Made by a program: the position numbers and the translations under genes. A stretch of 64,000 nt of DNA, taken from NCBI RefSeq assembly GCF_025770765.1, contig NZ_JANZKY010000001.1:124001-188000 (forward strand). The letters are read 5' to 3'. The stretch is from Propionivibrio soli (GTDB lineage: Bacteria > Pseudomonadota > Gammaproteobacteria > Burkholderiales > Rhodocyclaceae). This document shows, piece after piece, positions 44,758 to 54,102 of this stretch. The notes beneath the pieces were generated by a model, which was not told the origin of the DNA, made no database searches, and was given only the letters and a program-made list of their open reading frames with translations. Each line of letters opens with the position of its first letter. The stretch's first letter is position 1.

Positions 44758-47700
44758 CGTATGATCTCCGCGTCGCAATTGGCCGACACCCGCTTGATGC
44801 GGGCCTTCAGCTCGGGGGTCACGGTCACGCGTTCAAGCGCGCCGGGAATCAACCGACCGACTTCACGGCTCTCGCCGTTGACGACGATCCGCGTTTTCTC
44901 GAACAGCTCGGACAAATCCTGGTAGCAGGTCTTGCAGTTCGTACACTTGACCTGATCCGCTGGGTCGTAGGTCACAATCGCTTCGGCCACGGCCACCGTT
45001 CCACCTGCTCCGCTCGCGGCGGGTGCCGGTGCTGCGGAAAGCGGCATGATCGGAATCACCGTGCCGTTGCCGACCGGCGCCTTGCTTGATGCAGCGAGTT
45101 CGGACATCGCGCGTGCAAAACTGTCGAGCGATGCGTCGCGTTGCTTCACCGAGTCGTTGTATTGCGCCTGCAGGGCCTCCACACTGGCGCGATGCGTGGC
45201 GCTCATGTGCGCCACATGCTGACCAGCGAGGAACTGCAACAGCGTCCAGTACTTGCGGCGCTCTTCAACGAGGTCGACGATCGCCGGCGAGACACCGAGC
45301 TTGACCAGGCGCTTCTTCGCATCCGTCGAATAGACGAACGGGGTCTTGCCGTCGCGCTCGGCCACCGGAAGATCGATGTACTCGTGAATGACGACGACGT
45401 TCGGCGCATCCGCTGGAAGCTTTCGGAACTGCTTCTTGAAGCGGATTTCTCCGACGGCGAAACTGGCCGGCGTGAGCGGCAACTGCATGAGCTGCAGGGT
45501 GCCGTCGTCATCGAAGTATTCGAGCGATGTTGTGGTCCAGGTGCTCTCGGGATCGGGATTGCCGTCCAGGCTGAACCACTCATGCAGCGTCTTACCGCGT
45601 CGCGGGTCGTGCACGAAGACGGGGTTCATGCGGCTCTCCACGGCGAGACGTGCTTGACGCGCCGAGGCGGCATCGGCAATTCCATGCTCTCCCTGGCACG
45701 GCGTATACACGTCGAGCACGGCCGGCGAATCGGTGTAGGTCAGGAACTCCATCGTGTTCTTCAGATAGTGCCCCTGCAATGCCGTGGTCGTCGAACACAC
45801 GAAGACGTTGGAATGGAATGACGCGATCAGCCCCAGCTCCTTACGCGCCTCGTGCTTGCCGTCGTGTGCTGCGCCATGCCGCGCGAGGTCGGAATCCTGC
45901 CCGATGAAGCTCGACGTTGAAGCCTGACCGCCGGTGTTCGAATACACTCCCGTGTTGAGTACGAGAACCTTGAGCGGCGTATTGCTGGCCAGGATGCGCG
46001 AGAGTGCGCCGAATCCGATGTCATAGGTCGCTCCATCGCCGCCGATCGTCATCACGGTCGGCAGTAGCGAAAGTTCCTGTTTCGTGAATTGCGGCCACGA
46101 AAGATAGCGCAGCTGCGCATCGTGCTTCTCCGGCACGTACGCGTCGTCGAGTTCAAGGCGGGCTTGACGCAGCGCGCGGATGGCGGGAATCGCCTGCGCG
46201 GAGATGCCCTCGAACATGCCTTTCGCCAGCGGTTGAGCATCCTGGAACAGGCTATTCACCCACGGATCGTTGTATGCGTTGAACGGGAAAGTGGACGCAT
46301 ACACGCTGCTGCACCCGGTGGAATTGGCGATCACCGCACCTGCCGGTCCGTTGCCCGTCGGGCCGCTCTCATAAAGGTAGAGCCGCTTTTCGAGCACGGC
46401 GATCAGCTCGCCGATGCGCTTGCTGCGCTCGGTGTCTTTCTTGCCGAGCGACGCCTGTTTGGCACCAAGCGCCTCGATGAGGTTCTCCAGCTCGATGATG
46501 TGATCGCGGCGCCGTTTCTCGGTAATGGCGTGATTTGCAGCCATCACGAGACGGATCGCCGTCACCTCACCGCACCCACGGCAGCCGCCATGACCGCCGG
46601 TCGTCGAGTAGTAGTTGCCGCGATCGAGCAGCAGGCGCTTGATTTCCCCGCCCGGTTCCGTGGCGCCATCGAAGAAGCGCGCCGGCGTGTTCGGCGTCTT
46701 GCTCATGAATTCGAAGCGATCCTGCAACGTTGCTAGCACATGGGCATCCTGCTCATGCGCGGCAAGCGCGCCCGGCCCGCAAACGTCAACGCATTCGAGG
46801 CAACCCGTGCATTTCCACGGGTCGACATTCGCCACAAACAACCCGCCGCTTCCTGGCGCCGCCTTTTCCATGGCGTCGAAGAACGGGCGGGTCTTCGCTA
46901 CCGGATAGGTGGCGAGGAGGTCGACCAGCTTGGTGAAGTTGCTGAGCAACGTCGCCTGCTTTACAGGCAACTTTGAAGCCGCTTCGGCCACGAGCTCATG
47001 GAACGCGCGTGCGTCCTTGCTTTGCCGATAGGCTTCGCGCACGCCCTCGGTGAGCGGATAAACATGGGCACGCATGGCGTCGCGCTGCGCTTCGCTCACA
47101 TCGAGTTTGGCGATGCCCGCGAGCAACAGCTCGTGAATGTCATGGACATTATTCGGGATGGCGGCGTCAGGGCAAACCAGCGCGCATTCCATGCACCCGG
47201 TGCACAGGTCGGGATTGAAGATCGGCACGGTACGCCGGAAGAGGCCTTTGTCCTTGGAACCGCCGGTTCCCGTCGGCATGAACAAACCGCTGCCGGGAAG
47301 CACCGGGGCTTCGGCAATCGTTCCCTCTCTGAACGGCGTCGCGATCATGTCGTCGAAATATTGCCGGTCGAACAAGCCGCCGCAGGCCGATGAACCGGCC
47401 GGCTGGCACATCGAGGCGGAAAGCGACACATTACGCAACGCGATCGCTGCCGGCTTGGCTTCGATCTTGGCAAAGGCTGGCTGCGTGTAGTCCACACGCC
47501 GCGTCGATTCGATGCCCTCGCAGATAACCTCCATATTGCCTTCGACGACGGCGGCCCCTTTGGTACCGAATTTCTTCGTGATCTGCTTGCGCACCTTTTC
47601 CAGGATCACCTTGGGCGCCGCGCCCGCGGCAACCTGCTTGACGTGGCCGGCCACGGCGCCGATGAAGGCGATGCCCATCATGCGTGTGGCAAGTTCGGGC

Positions 47701-49763
47701 GTCGGGGCATGTTTCTTGGCGACGGCAAACGCGTCGATGATGAAGAAGTTGATCTTCTTCTCGCGGATCGTCTTTCTCGCTTGCGGCGGCAGTTCTTCCC
47801 ACACCTGTTCGGGCGTGGCATTCGATTGCAGGATGAACGTTCCGCCGTCGGCCAACCCGCGCAGCGGGTTCGTATGGCTGAATGCGCGGTGATCGGGCGA
47901 GATCACGACCTCGACGTCTTCGAGCTCAGCGTTAGTGATCTTGACCGTCTCGGGACTCAGCGTGATGTAGTAGTTCGTCGGCGCGCCGCTTTTCTCCGAA
48001 CCGTATTTCGGCGCGGCCTTCGAGTGCATCTCAAGCACGCCGGCCAGAATGTCCGTGAGCAGCTTGCCGGATGCGATCGTTCCGTACCCGCCGACGGAAT
48101 GGAAGCGGACGCGGAATGCGGAGGGCGGGAGTAGACGCGGATTGGGCTCAGTCTCCAGCCCCATCAATTCGGTTTCCGGGTAGGCCGCCTTGAGCTTCTT
48201 CTGCAGTTCACTCATGCGCGGGTTCGGATTCTTCGAAAAGAACTGCGAACCAAGGTAGATCAGCGAGGCACCCTTGCCGCTCTCCATGTTCTTGAAGGCA
48301 GCGACCAGGTGACGCGGTTGCAGGTCGTGGCCGCCCAGCCCGAAGATCGCCGTGGTCAGCCGTGGCGCCGACTTGAGCGCCGGGATGCCGGGATGCCGTT
48401 CGGCTTCGCCGCGCTTCACGTCGCCGTTTTCACGCGCCTTAAAGAGAGCCTGGGTCACGAAATTGGTCAGCGCGGTTTGATCGGAACGTTCGAGAACGGT
48501 AACCGCCTTCTTGCCAGCCAGTGCCGCGACCACTTCCGCCTCGGGGAAGGGTTGCAGGAGCTTGATGGCGACGACACCGACCTTCTTGCCCTTGCTGCGC
48601 AGGTAGGTCACAACGGCTTCAACGTCGTCGGTGACCGAGCCGAGGCCGACCATGACCGTCTCTGCGTCGTCGCACATGAACGTATGCACCGGCTCGTACG
48701 TACGTCCGCTCAGCTCGGAATACTCCTTCATGGCGCGTCGAACAAGGCCAGGCACCTCGCTCACGAAGTGTGTGCGATGGTCCGCCGAACCCGCCTGGAA
48801 GTCTGGCTGGTTCTGCACCGGGCCGGTCAGGCCAGGGTTATTGACGTCGACTTGCGCCGGCACCAGCTGCCGTGTTCCCTTCTCGAAAGCGTTGAGCCAC
48901 TGCCGGCGCCACTGGCCCTGCAATTCCTCCGGAATCCAACCGAGGGTCTTGGCGATTAATGCGCCCTCATTGTCCTTTTCGACCTTCGCCGCATTGGCAT
49001 CGAGGAATTTCTTCAGTGCTGCGACATTGGCATCGGAAAGATCGACGGCGTGGCGGTCGATATATTGAGTCAGCTGGAATACGCGACCTTTGGAACCAAA
49101 CAAAATTTCCTGTGCCAAAGTCGGCGCAGGGATACGTCCTGCGGGGTCACCGAGGTATTCGCGAAGGAGATCCGGTTCGGGCAGGAGCGCCTCGCTCATC
49201 ATGTGGCTGGTGGCGAAACCGTCCATCGCATTGGCCACGGGGATGAGCGACAGCGCCGAGGTCCGATACGCGATCGCGGCGAGGTCGGCCGCTTCTTGCG
49301 GATTGGCGCCGAAGAGAATGGTGTAACCCGACGAAAGCAGCGCATACACGTCGTCGTGGCCGGCCATGACGTTGAGCGAATGCTTCGACACGACGCGCGC
49401 GGCGACCTGCAGCACGAACCCGCCCACCTTCTTGCCTACCGTCACATAGTGGGATTCAAGCGCGTACAGGATGCCTTGGCTTGAAGACGCGTTGGAAACG
49501 AACTGACCGCCGGTCAGGGTCGCACCAAGCGCTCCACTCTGCGCAGAGTGTTCGCCTTCGGGCTCAAAGAAGAACGGGTGCTTGCCCCAGACATTGACTC
49601 CCCCTTCGGACCGGAACGCCTCGTAGAGCTCTGCAATCTCCGTAGACGGAGTGATCGGATACCCGATTACGCCGCCACATACCTGGCTCATGACATGCGC
49701 CACAGCGCCATTGCCGTGAATGACGGTGGGAATGCCGGGGTACTTCGCTTTCTTAGCTTTCAT
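44754..49763 (-). CDS. Single-chain 2-oxoacid (pyruvate):ferredoxin oxidoreductase, extended form
   Basis: A 1669-residue homologue of NifJ/PFOR, which usually has about 1170-1200 residues. Order: pyrimidine-binding domain (start; YPITPSTEIAELYEAF), an unusual insertion at about 205-330, the transketolase C-like domain, the gamma domain (SVGGYGTIASGKLL), then cluster motif CTGCMECALVCPD (about 851-865), a spacer of about 120 residues, a second motif CTGCLECVDVC (about 983-998), the TPP domain with CRGCGEVTA (about 1053) and GGDGATYDIGFG ... NTGVYSNTGGQ (about 1236-1280), and a C-terminal tail with CTNCKTC (about 1606). It would oxidise a 2-oxoacid with CoA to acyl-CoA plus CO2, reducing ferredoxin. 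Substrate is inferred as pyruvate, not shown. Confidence 0.88.
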   Translation of the reverse strand: MKAKKAKYPGIPTVIHGNGAVAHVMSQVCGGVIGYPITPSTEIAELYEAFRSEGGVNVWGKHPFFFEPEGEHSAQSGALGATLTGGQFVSNASSSQGILYALESHYVTVGKKVGGFVLQVAARVVSKHSLNVMAGHDDVYALLSSGYTILFGANPQEAADLAAIAYRTSALSLIPVANAMDGFATSHMMSEALLPEPDLLREYLGDPAGRIPAPTLAQEILFGSKGRVFQLTQYIDRHAVDLSDANVAALKKFLDANAAKVEKDNEGALIAKTLGWIPEELQGQWRRQWLNAFEKGTRQLVPAQVDVNNPGLTGPVQNQPDFQAGSADHRTHFVSEVPGLVRRAMKEYSELSGRTYEPVHTFMCDDAETVMVGLGSVTDDVEAVVTYLRSKGKKVGVVAIKLLQPFPEAEVVAALAGKKAVTVLERSDQTALTNFVTQALFKARENGDVKRGEAERHPGIPALKSAPRLTTAIFGLGGHDLQPRHLVAAFKNMESGKGASLIYLGSQFFSKNPNPRMSELQKKLKAAYPETELMGLETEPNPRLLPPSAFRVRFHSVGGYGTIASGKLLTDILAGVLEMHSKAAPKYGSEKSGAPTNYYITLSPETVKITNAELEDVEVVISPDHRAFSHTNPLRGLADGGTFILQSNATPEQVWEELPPQARKTIREKKINFFIIDAFAVAKKHAPTPELATRMMGIAFIGAVAGHVKQVAAGAAPKVILEKVRKQITKKFGTKGAAVVEGNMEVICEGIESTRRVDYTQPAFAKIEAKPAAIALRNVSLSASMCQPAGSSACGGLFDRQYFDDMIATPFREGTIAEAPVLPGSGLFMPTGTGGSKDKGLFRRTVPIFNPDLCTGCMECALVCPDAAIPNNVHDIHELLLAGIAKLDVSEAQRDAMRAHVYPLTEGVREAYRQSKDARAFHELVAEAASKLPVKQATLLSNFTKLVDLLATYPVAKTRPFFDAMEKAAPGSGGLFVANVDPWKCTGCLECVDVCGPGALAAHEQDAHVLATLQDRFEFMSKTPNTPARFFDGATEPGGEIKRLLLDRGNYYSTTGGHGGCRGCGEVTAIRLVMAANHAITEKRRRDHIIELENLIEALGAKQASLGKKDTERSKRIGELIAVLEKRLYLYESGPTGNGPAGAVIANSTGCSSVYASTFPFNAYNDPWVNSLFQDAQPLAKGMFEGISAQAIPAIRALRQARLELDDAYVPEKHDAQLRYLSWPQFTKQELSLLPTVMTIGGDGATYDIGFGALSRILASNTPLKVLVLNTGVYSNTGGQASTSSFIGQDSDLARHGAAHDGKHEARKELGLIASFHSNVFVCSTTTALQGHYLKNTMEFLTYTDSPAVLDVYTPCQGEHGIADAASARQARLAVESRMNPVFVHDPRRGKTLHEWFSLDGNPDPESTWTTTSLEYFDDDGTLQLMQLPLTPASFAVGEIRFKKQFRKLPADAPNVVVIHEYIDLPVAERDGKTPFVYSTDAKKRLVKLGVSPAIVDLVEERRKYWTLLQFLAGQHVAHMSATHRASVEALQAQYNDSVKQRDASLDSFARAMSELAASSKAPVGNGTVIPIMPLSAAPAPAASGAGGTVAVAEAIVTYDPADQVKCTNCKTCYQDLSELFEKTRIVVNGESREVGRLIPGALERVTVTPELKARIKRVSANCDAEIIR

Positions 49764-50147
49764 GATGACATCCGAAGGTAGGTTGGAAAATCACCCGCAC
49801 TAAGACCGCTTCGCGGGTTCGCTCAGAACCGATTCGCGGAAGGAAGCGTTGCTTGTGTTGCTCGATTTTTGTCCGGCCGTCGTCAGCTACGCCCGGTCGC
49901 TACACGACCGACTCGAAGCCCAAAGGCCGATTATTGGGACGCTTGACCCATCCTCTCCGCACATTATTGTTTTGCTGATCCGGCGCGCTTTCCGTACTTA
50001 GTGCCATTACGGAACAACGTAATGCCGTGCCGGAATCATTTTAACCACACTTTTGCGGATAATGAAACGGCTTTTCAAAAAATAAATCAAGTCCCGGGGA
50101 CAACCCTCGCTGCAGGGAATTGGAGTGAAGGCTTCAGAAATCCGGAC
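49764..50147. other. Regulatory spacer between the two oxidoreductase operons
   Basis: About 380 bases without a convincing gene. It must hold the promoter of the 1669-residue enzyme. A perfect 7-bp inverted repeat with 6-base spacer (50005-50024) is the only clear element; I could not find a good sigma-54 or FNR consensus. Confidence 0.5.
50005..50024. promoter_or_regulatory. Inverted repeat, possible operator upstream of the PFOR-like gene
   Basis: CATTACG-GAACAA-CGTAATG, arms of 7 bases with a 6-base spacer, widening to GCCATTACG/CGTAATGCC with one mismatch. It lies about 240 bases upstream of the PFOR-like start on the minus strand. The regulator is unknown. Confidence 0.4.
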
Positions 50148-50177
50148 AAAAAAAACGGGGCGGATTAACCGCCCCGT
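50148..50177 (-). terminator. Terminator of the four-subunit oxidoreductase operon
   Basis: Read on the minus strand, ACGGGGCGG / CCGCCCCGT form a 9-bp stem with loop TTAAT and a run of T (plus-strand A-run 50148-50155). It lies 26 bases after the stop at 50203. Confidence 0.88.
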
Positions 50178-50202
50178 TTGGTAATTCAGCGACCTACGAC
50201 CG

Positions 50203-51825
50203 TCAGATGTTCTCCGGCTCCATGTTGATTGCTCCACACGGACACTCGGCCACACAAAGGCCGCAGCCCTTGCAGTAGTCATAGTTGAACTCGAAGCGTT
50301 TTCCGGGCCCCAGCTTGATCACCGCGTTGTCGGGACATACGCCGTAGCAGTTGTCGCACTCAAAGCAGTTGCCGCACGACAGGCAACGGCGGGCTTCGAA
50401 CAGCGCGTTCGTTTCATCGAGGCCGCCTTGCACTTCCTCGAAGGTCGACTGGCGGCGGATCACATCGAGCATCGGGCGCACGGTTTTCGGTGCGTCCGAG
50501 TAGTACCAGGTGTTGAGGCGTTCGAAGGTCGCCAGTTGATGCTTGGCCGGCGCTTCGTATTTCTCGCCCTTCAACCAGGCGTCGATATGGCGAGCCGCCT
50601 TCTTGCCGTGCCCGACCGCAACCGTGATGTTGCGCTCGGTCGGCACCATGTCGCCGCCGGCAAAAATGCCGGCATGGCCGGTCATCATGTTGGCATCGAC
50701 CTTGACCACACCATCGGTGACTTCGAGTCCCGGGACACCATTGAGCAAGCCAAGGTCCACGTCTTGCCCGAGCGCTAGGACCACCGAGTCGGCTTCCAGC
50801 GTTTCGAACTCGCCGGTCGGCTGCGGAAAGCCGTTGGCATCGAGTTCCATCTTCTCGACGGTAATACTCGAATCGCCGGCGTGCTTGATCGTCGACAACC
50901 ACTTGATCATGACGCCTTCCTGCAGCGCCTCCTCGACCTCGAAGTCATGCGCCGGCATTTTGTCGCGGGTGCGGCGATAGACGATGATCGGTTCGGCGCC
51001 CATCCGCTTGGCGGTTCGCGCCACGTCGATCGCGGTATTGCCGCCGCCATAGACGACCACACGGCGGCCGAGCATCGGCTTGTCTTCGTGCTCCATGCTG
51101 CGCAGCACCGAAACGGCGTCGACGATCTTCGAGACAGCTCCCGCCGGAATCGTTGCCCGCTTGCCGATATGAGCGCCGACGGCGAGGAAGGCGGCGTCGA
51201 ACTTCCCGGTCTGCATCGTTTCGAGGATGTTGTCGACCTTGGCATTCAGCTTCACCTCGACACCCAGGTCGATGACCCGTTGCATTTCGGCGTCGAGCAC
51301 GTCGCGTGGCAGCCGGTACTTCGGTATCCCGAAGCGCATCATGCCGCCGAGCATCGGACCCGCTTCGTACACGGTGACTCGGTGTCCCAGGCGGCGCAGA
51401 TGGTAAGCCGCCGACATACCCGACGGGCCGGCGCCGACGATCAGGATGTGCTTTCCGGTCTCGGCCGTCGGAACGACCAGCTTCCAGCCACGCTTGATCG
51501 CCTCGTCGCCGAGGAAGCGCTCGACGGAATTGATGCCCACGGCTTCGTCGAGCTTGGCCCGGTTACACGCCCCTTCGCAGGTGTGGTAACACACCCGCCC
51601 CATGATCGCCGGGAACGGGTTGTCCTTGGTCAGGTGCTGCCACGCCTTTTCGTAGTTGCCCGATTCGGCGTGGAAGAGCCAGCCCTGAATGTCCTCGCCG
51701 GCCGGACACTGGTTGTTGCAGGGCGGCAAGCGATCGACGTAGACCGGGCGCTCGGTCCGCCAGGAACCGGTGCGGTTGGCAAGCGACGAGCCGGGATTAA
51801 GGGTTATTGCAAACGGCTTGTTCAT
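50203..51825 (-). CDS. GltD-like flavoprotein with two-cluster ferredoxin tail (oxidoreductase subunit)
   Basis: A 540-residue flavoprotein. The N-terminus has cluster cysteines in PPCNNQCPAG and GRVCYHTCEGACNRA, then FAD motif ILIVGAGPSGMSAAYHL (about 128) and NAD(P) motif VVVYGGGNTAIDVART (about 262). The C-terminus (about 478-540) is a ferredoxin with CLSCGNCFECDNCYGVCP and DYCKGCGLCVAECP, i.e. two [4Fe-4S] clusters. It overlaps the beta-subunit stop (TGATG). The role expected is to pass electrons from the TPP subunit to NAD(P), as the PadH-type subunit does in phenylglyoxylate:NAD oxidoreductase; that analogy is from family knowledge. It also stands in for the separate delta ferredoxin, which is missing. 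Confidence 0.87.
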   Translation of the reverse strand: MNKPFAITLNPGSSLANRTGSWRTERPVYVDRLPPCNNQCPAGEDIQGWLFHAESGNYEKAWQHLTKDNPFPAIMGRVCYHTCEGACNRAKLDEAVGINSVERFLGDEAIKRGWKLVVPTAETGKHILIVGAGPSGMSAAYHLRRLGHRVTVYEAGPMLGGMMRFGIPKYRLPRDVLDAEMQRVIDLGVEVKLNAKVDNILETMQTGKFDAAFLAVGAHIGKRATIPAGAVSKIVDAVSVLRSMEHEDKPMLGRRVVVYGGGNTAIDVARTAKRMGAEPIIVYRRTRDKMPAHDFEVEEALQEGVMIKWLSTIKHAGDSSITVEKMELDANGFPQPTGEFETLEADSVVLALGQDVDLGLLNGVPGLEVTDGVVKVDANMMTGHAGIFAGGDMVPTERNITVAVGHGKKAARHIDAWLKGEKYEAPAKHQLATFERLNTWYYSDAPKTVRPMLDVIRRQSTFEEVQGGLDETNALFEARRCLSCGNCFECDNCYGVCPDNAVIKLGPGKRFEFNYDYCKGCGLCVAECPCGAINMEPENI

Positions 51826-52838
51826 CAGTTCGCCTCCTTGTCGAGCAGCGCATATCTACGAATGTTCTTATCCGCCAACGCCTGCAGACGGGCGATGGTT
51901 TCCACAGCGGGCGTCTTGCCGAACAGGTGGGCGTAACGCTTCTGCGGTCGCAGATATTCCTCGACGGGCAACAGGCGGCGAATCTTCGTCGAATTGGTGA
52001 TTTCGCCGTACTGCGCTTCGAACACCGGGAACAAGCCGGTTTCCTTCGCCAGGCGCGACAGTTTCATCGTGTCGCGTGAGGCAGCTCCCCAGCCGAGCGG
52101 ACATGGCACAAGGATATGGATGTAGCGGGCGCCGCGGAAGGTCATCGCCTTCTTCACCTTGTGTTCAAGGTCGCGCAAATCGGCGACCGTTGCCGTGGCG
52201 ACGTACGGGATTTCGTGCGCCATAGCAATCGCCGGCACGAACTTGCCTTGGCCGAACGGGTTTCCTGGTTCCGGACCCACAGGCATCGTGGTCGCTGTGC
52301 GGGCAGCGGGCGGCGTGGCCGAACTGCGCTGGACCCCCGTGTTCATGTAACCGCCATTGTCATAGCAGATGTAGAGCACGTCGTCATTGCGCTCGAACAT
52401 CCCGGAAAGGCAGCCGAAACCGATATCGGTCGTGCCGCCGTCACCACCCTGCGCCACGACGCGCACGTCGCCGACCAGCCCCTTCTTGCGCTTGACCTTC
52501 ATCGCCGCGGCGATACCGGTGGCAACCGCCGCCGCGTTACCGAACAGCGAGTGAATCCACGGGATCTGCCACGACGTCTCCGGATACGGTGTCGAGAATA
52601 CTTCCAGACAACCGGTCGCGTTGGCGGCGATCAGTTGCTTGTTGGTGGCGTGCATCGCCGCATCGATGGCGTAACGCGCGCCGAGTGCTTCCCCGCATCC
52701 CTGACACGCACGGTGGCCGGAATTGAGTGAGTTGGTACGCTCCATGTTGGCCTGCACACTGCGCTGATCGGGCTCGAGCAGGCGATTGCCGACAGTAAAG
52801 GTGCCGGTCTGGTAAAACTTGACAGGTTGAAAGCTCAT
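51825..52838 (-). CDS. 2-oxoacid:acceptor oxidoreductase, beta (TPP) subunit
   Basis: A 337-residue thiamine-diphosphate subunit. HRACQGCGEALGARYAIDAA (about residues 42-61) supplies two of the proximal-cluster cysteines and GGDGGTTDIGFGCLSG with CYDNGGYMNTGVQRS (about 140-185) is the TPP/Mg motif. It pairs with the alpha subunit to form the catalytic core. The start at 52838 (MSFQPVKFYQ) lies 11 bases after the alpha stop; the open frame extends ten codons upstream into alpha. Substrate (pyruvate, 2-oxoglutarate, branched or aromatic 2-oxoacid) cannot be told from sequence. Confidence 0.92.
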   Translation of the reverse strand: MSFQPVKFYQTGTFTVGNRLLEPDQRSVQANMERTNSLNSGHRACQGCGEALGARYAIDAAMHATNKQLIAANATGCLEVFSTPYPETSWQIPWIHSLFGNAAAVATGIAAAMKVKRKKGLVGDVRVVAQGGDGGTTDIGFGCLSGMFERNDDVLYICYDNGGYMNTGVQRSSATPPAARTATTMPVGPEPGNPFGQGKFVPAIAMAHEIPYVATATVADLRDLEHKVKKAMTFRGARYIHILVPCPLGWGAASRDTMKLSRLAKETGLFPVFEAQYGEITNSTKIRRLLPVEEYLRPQKRYAHLFGKTPAVETIARLQALADKNIRRYALLDKEAN

Positions 52839-52848
52839 GATGTCGTCC

Positions 52849-54102
52849 TCAACTGTGTTGGGCAACATGGCTGCCCACGTCGCGCAGGATGTTTTCAGCG
52901 GCCGGACCGGAGCGGCGCTTCTTGCGCTCCCGTTCCAGCTGCTTGTTCACGATGTCCCAGTCGAGATCGAGGAAGGTGAGTGCGGGCAGATCGTCACGCA
53001 GCGCCTTCTCGAACAGTTCATGCAACGACTTCTTGGTGATCGGCCGTCCACCGAGCCCTGCCACCACCGTGTAGTCGAGGATCTTGATGCCGTCCATGGC
53101 CGTACGGATGTCGGTGGCCAGGATGCCGCCAATACCGACGGCAAAGGTCTTCTCGACGACCACGACGCGCTTGGCGCCCATGAGCGCAGCACGCACCGCG
53201 TCGAGCGGGAACGGGCGGAAAGAAACGATGCCGAGGACACCGATCTTGGCGCCGGCGGCGCGCATGGCGTCGACGGTGTCCTTGATCGTACCGAGCAAGG
53301 AGCCCATGGCGACGATCACGGTTTCCGCATCTTCCATGCAGTAGCCGCGCACCAATCCGCCGGAATCGCGCCCGAAACCGGCCTTGAACTCCTTGGCGAT
53401 CGCGGGGATCAATTCAAGCGCCCGCATCTGCTTCTCGTGTTCGAGGTAGCGCACTTCGGCGAACGCTTCCGGTCCGACCATGGCGCCAATCGAAACCGGC
53501 TCAGCCGGGTCGAGTACCTGACGCGGCTCGTATGGCGGCAGGAAAGCGTCTACTTGCGCCTGGGTCGGCATATCGACACGCTCGTAGGCATGCGTGAGGA
53601 TGAAGCCGTCCATGCAGACCATCACCGGGTGGCTCAACTCTTCGGCAAGCTTGAATGCCTGGATATGCAGGTCGAGCGCTTCCTGGTTGGTCTCGGCAAA
53701 GAGCTGGATCCAGCCGCTGTCACGTTGCGAAATTGAATCGGAGTGGTCGTTCCAGATGTTGATCGGCGCACCAATTGCTCGGTTGGCCACCGTCATGACG
53801 ATCGGCAGTCCCAGACCGGAGGCGTTGTACACAGCCTCGACCATGAACAGCAGTCCCTGCGACGCGGTGGCCGTGTAGGTACGAGCACCGGCCGCTGATG
53901 AACCGATCGCCACGCTCATGGCGGCGAACTCGGATTCGACGTTGATGAATTCGCAGTCTTCCAGTTCCCCCGACTTGACCATCTCGCCGACCCCTTCGAC
54001 GATATGTGTCTGCGGCGAAATCGGATAGGCGCAAATCACCTCGGGGCGGCAAAGTGCGACGGCTTCGGCAACGGCGTGGGAGCCTTCGATTTGCTTAAGC
54101 AT
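52849..54102 (-). CDS. 2-oxoacid:acceptor oxidoreductase, alpha subunit
   Basis: A 417-residue pyrimidine-binding and transketolase C-like subunit. The N-terminal VICAYPISPQTHIVEGVGEM and EFINVESEFAAMSVAIGSSAAG, then TASQGLLFMVEAVYNASGL and VGAGANIWNDHSD-like APINIWNDHSDS are typical of PorA. A C-terminal block VGIGGILATDIRTAMDG belongs to the family. Its ATG overlaps the gamma-subunit end by 8 bases. Together with beta and gamma it makes a PorABC-type enzyme. Confidence 0.93.
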   Translation of the reverse strand: MLKQIEGSHAVAEAVALCRPEVICAYPISPQTHIVEGVGEMVKSGELEDCEFINVESEFAAMSVAIGSSAAGARTYTATASQGLLFMVEAVYNASGLGLPIVMTVANRAIGAPINIWNDHSDSISQRDSGWIQLFAETNQEALDLHIQAFKLAEELSHPVMVCMDGFILTHAYERVDMPTQAQVDAFLPPYEPRQVLDPAEPVSIGAMVGPEAFAEVRYLEHEKQMRALELIPAIAKEFKAGFGRDSGGLVRGYCMEDAETVIVAMGSLLGTIKDTVDAMRAAGAKIGVLGIVSFRPFPLDAVRAALMGAKRVVVVEKTFAVGIGGILATDIRTAMDGIKILDYTVVAGLGGRPITKKSLHELFEKALRDDLPALTFLDLDWDIVNKQLERERKKRRSGPAAENILRDVGSHVAQHS

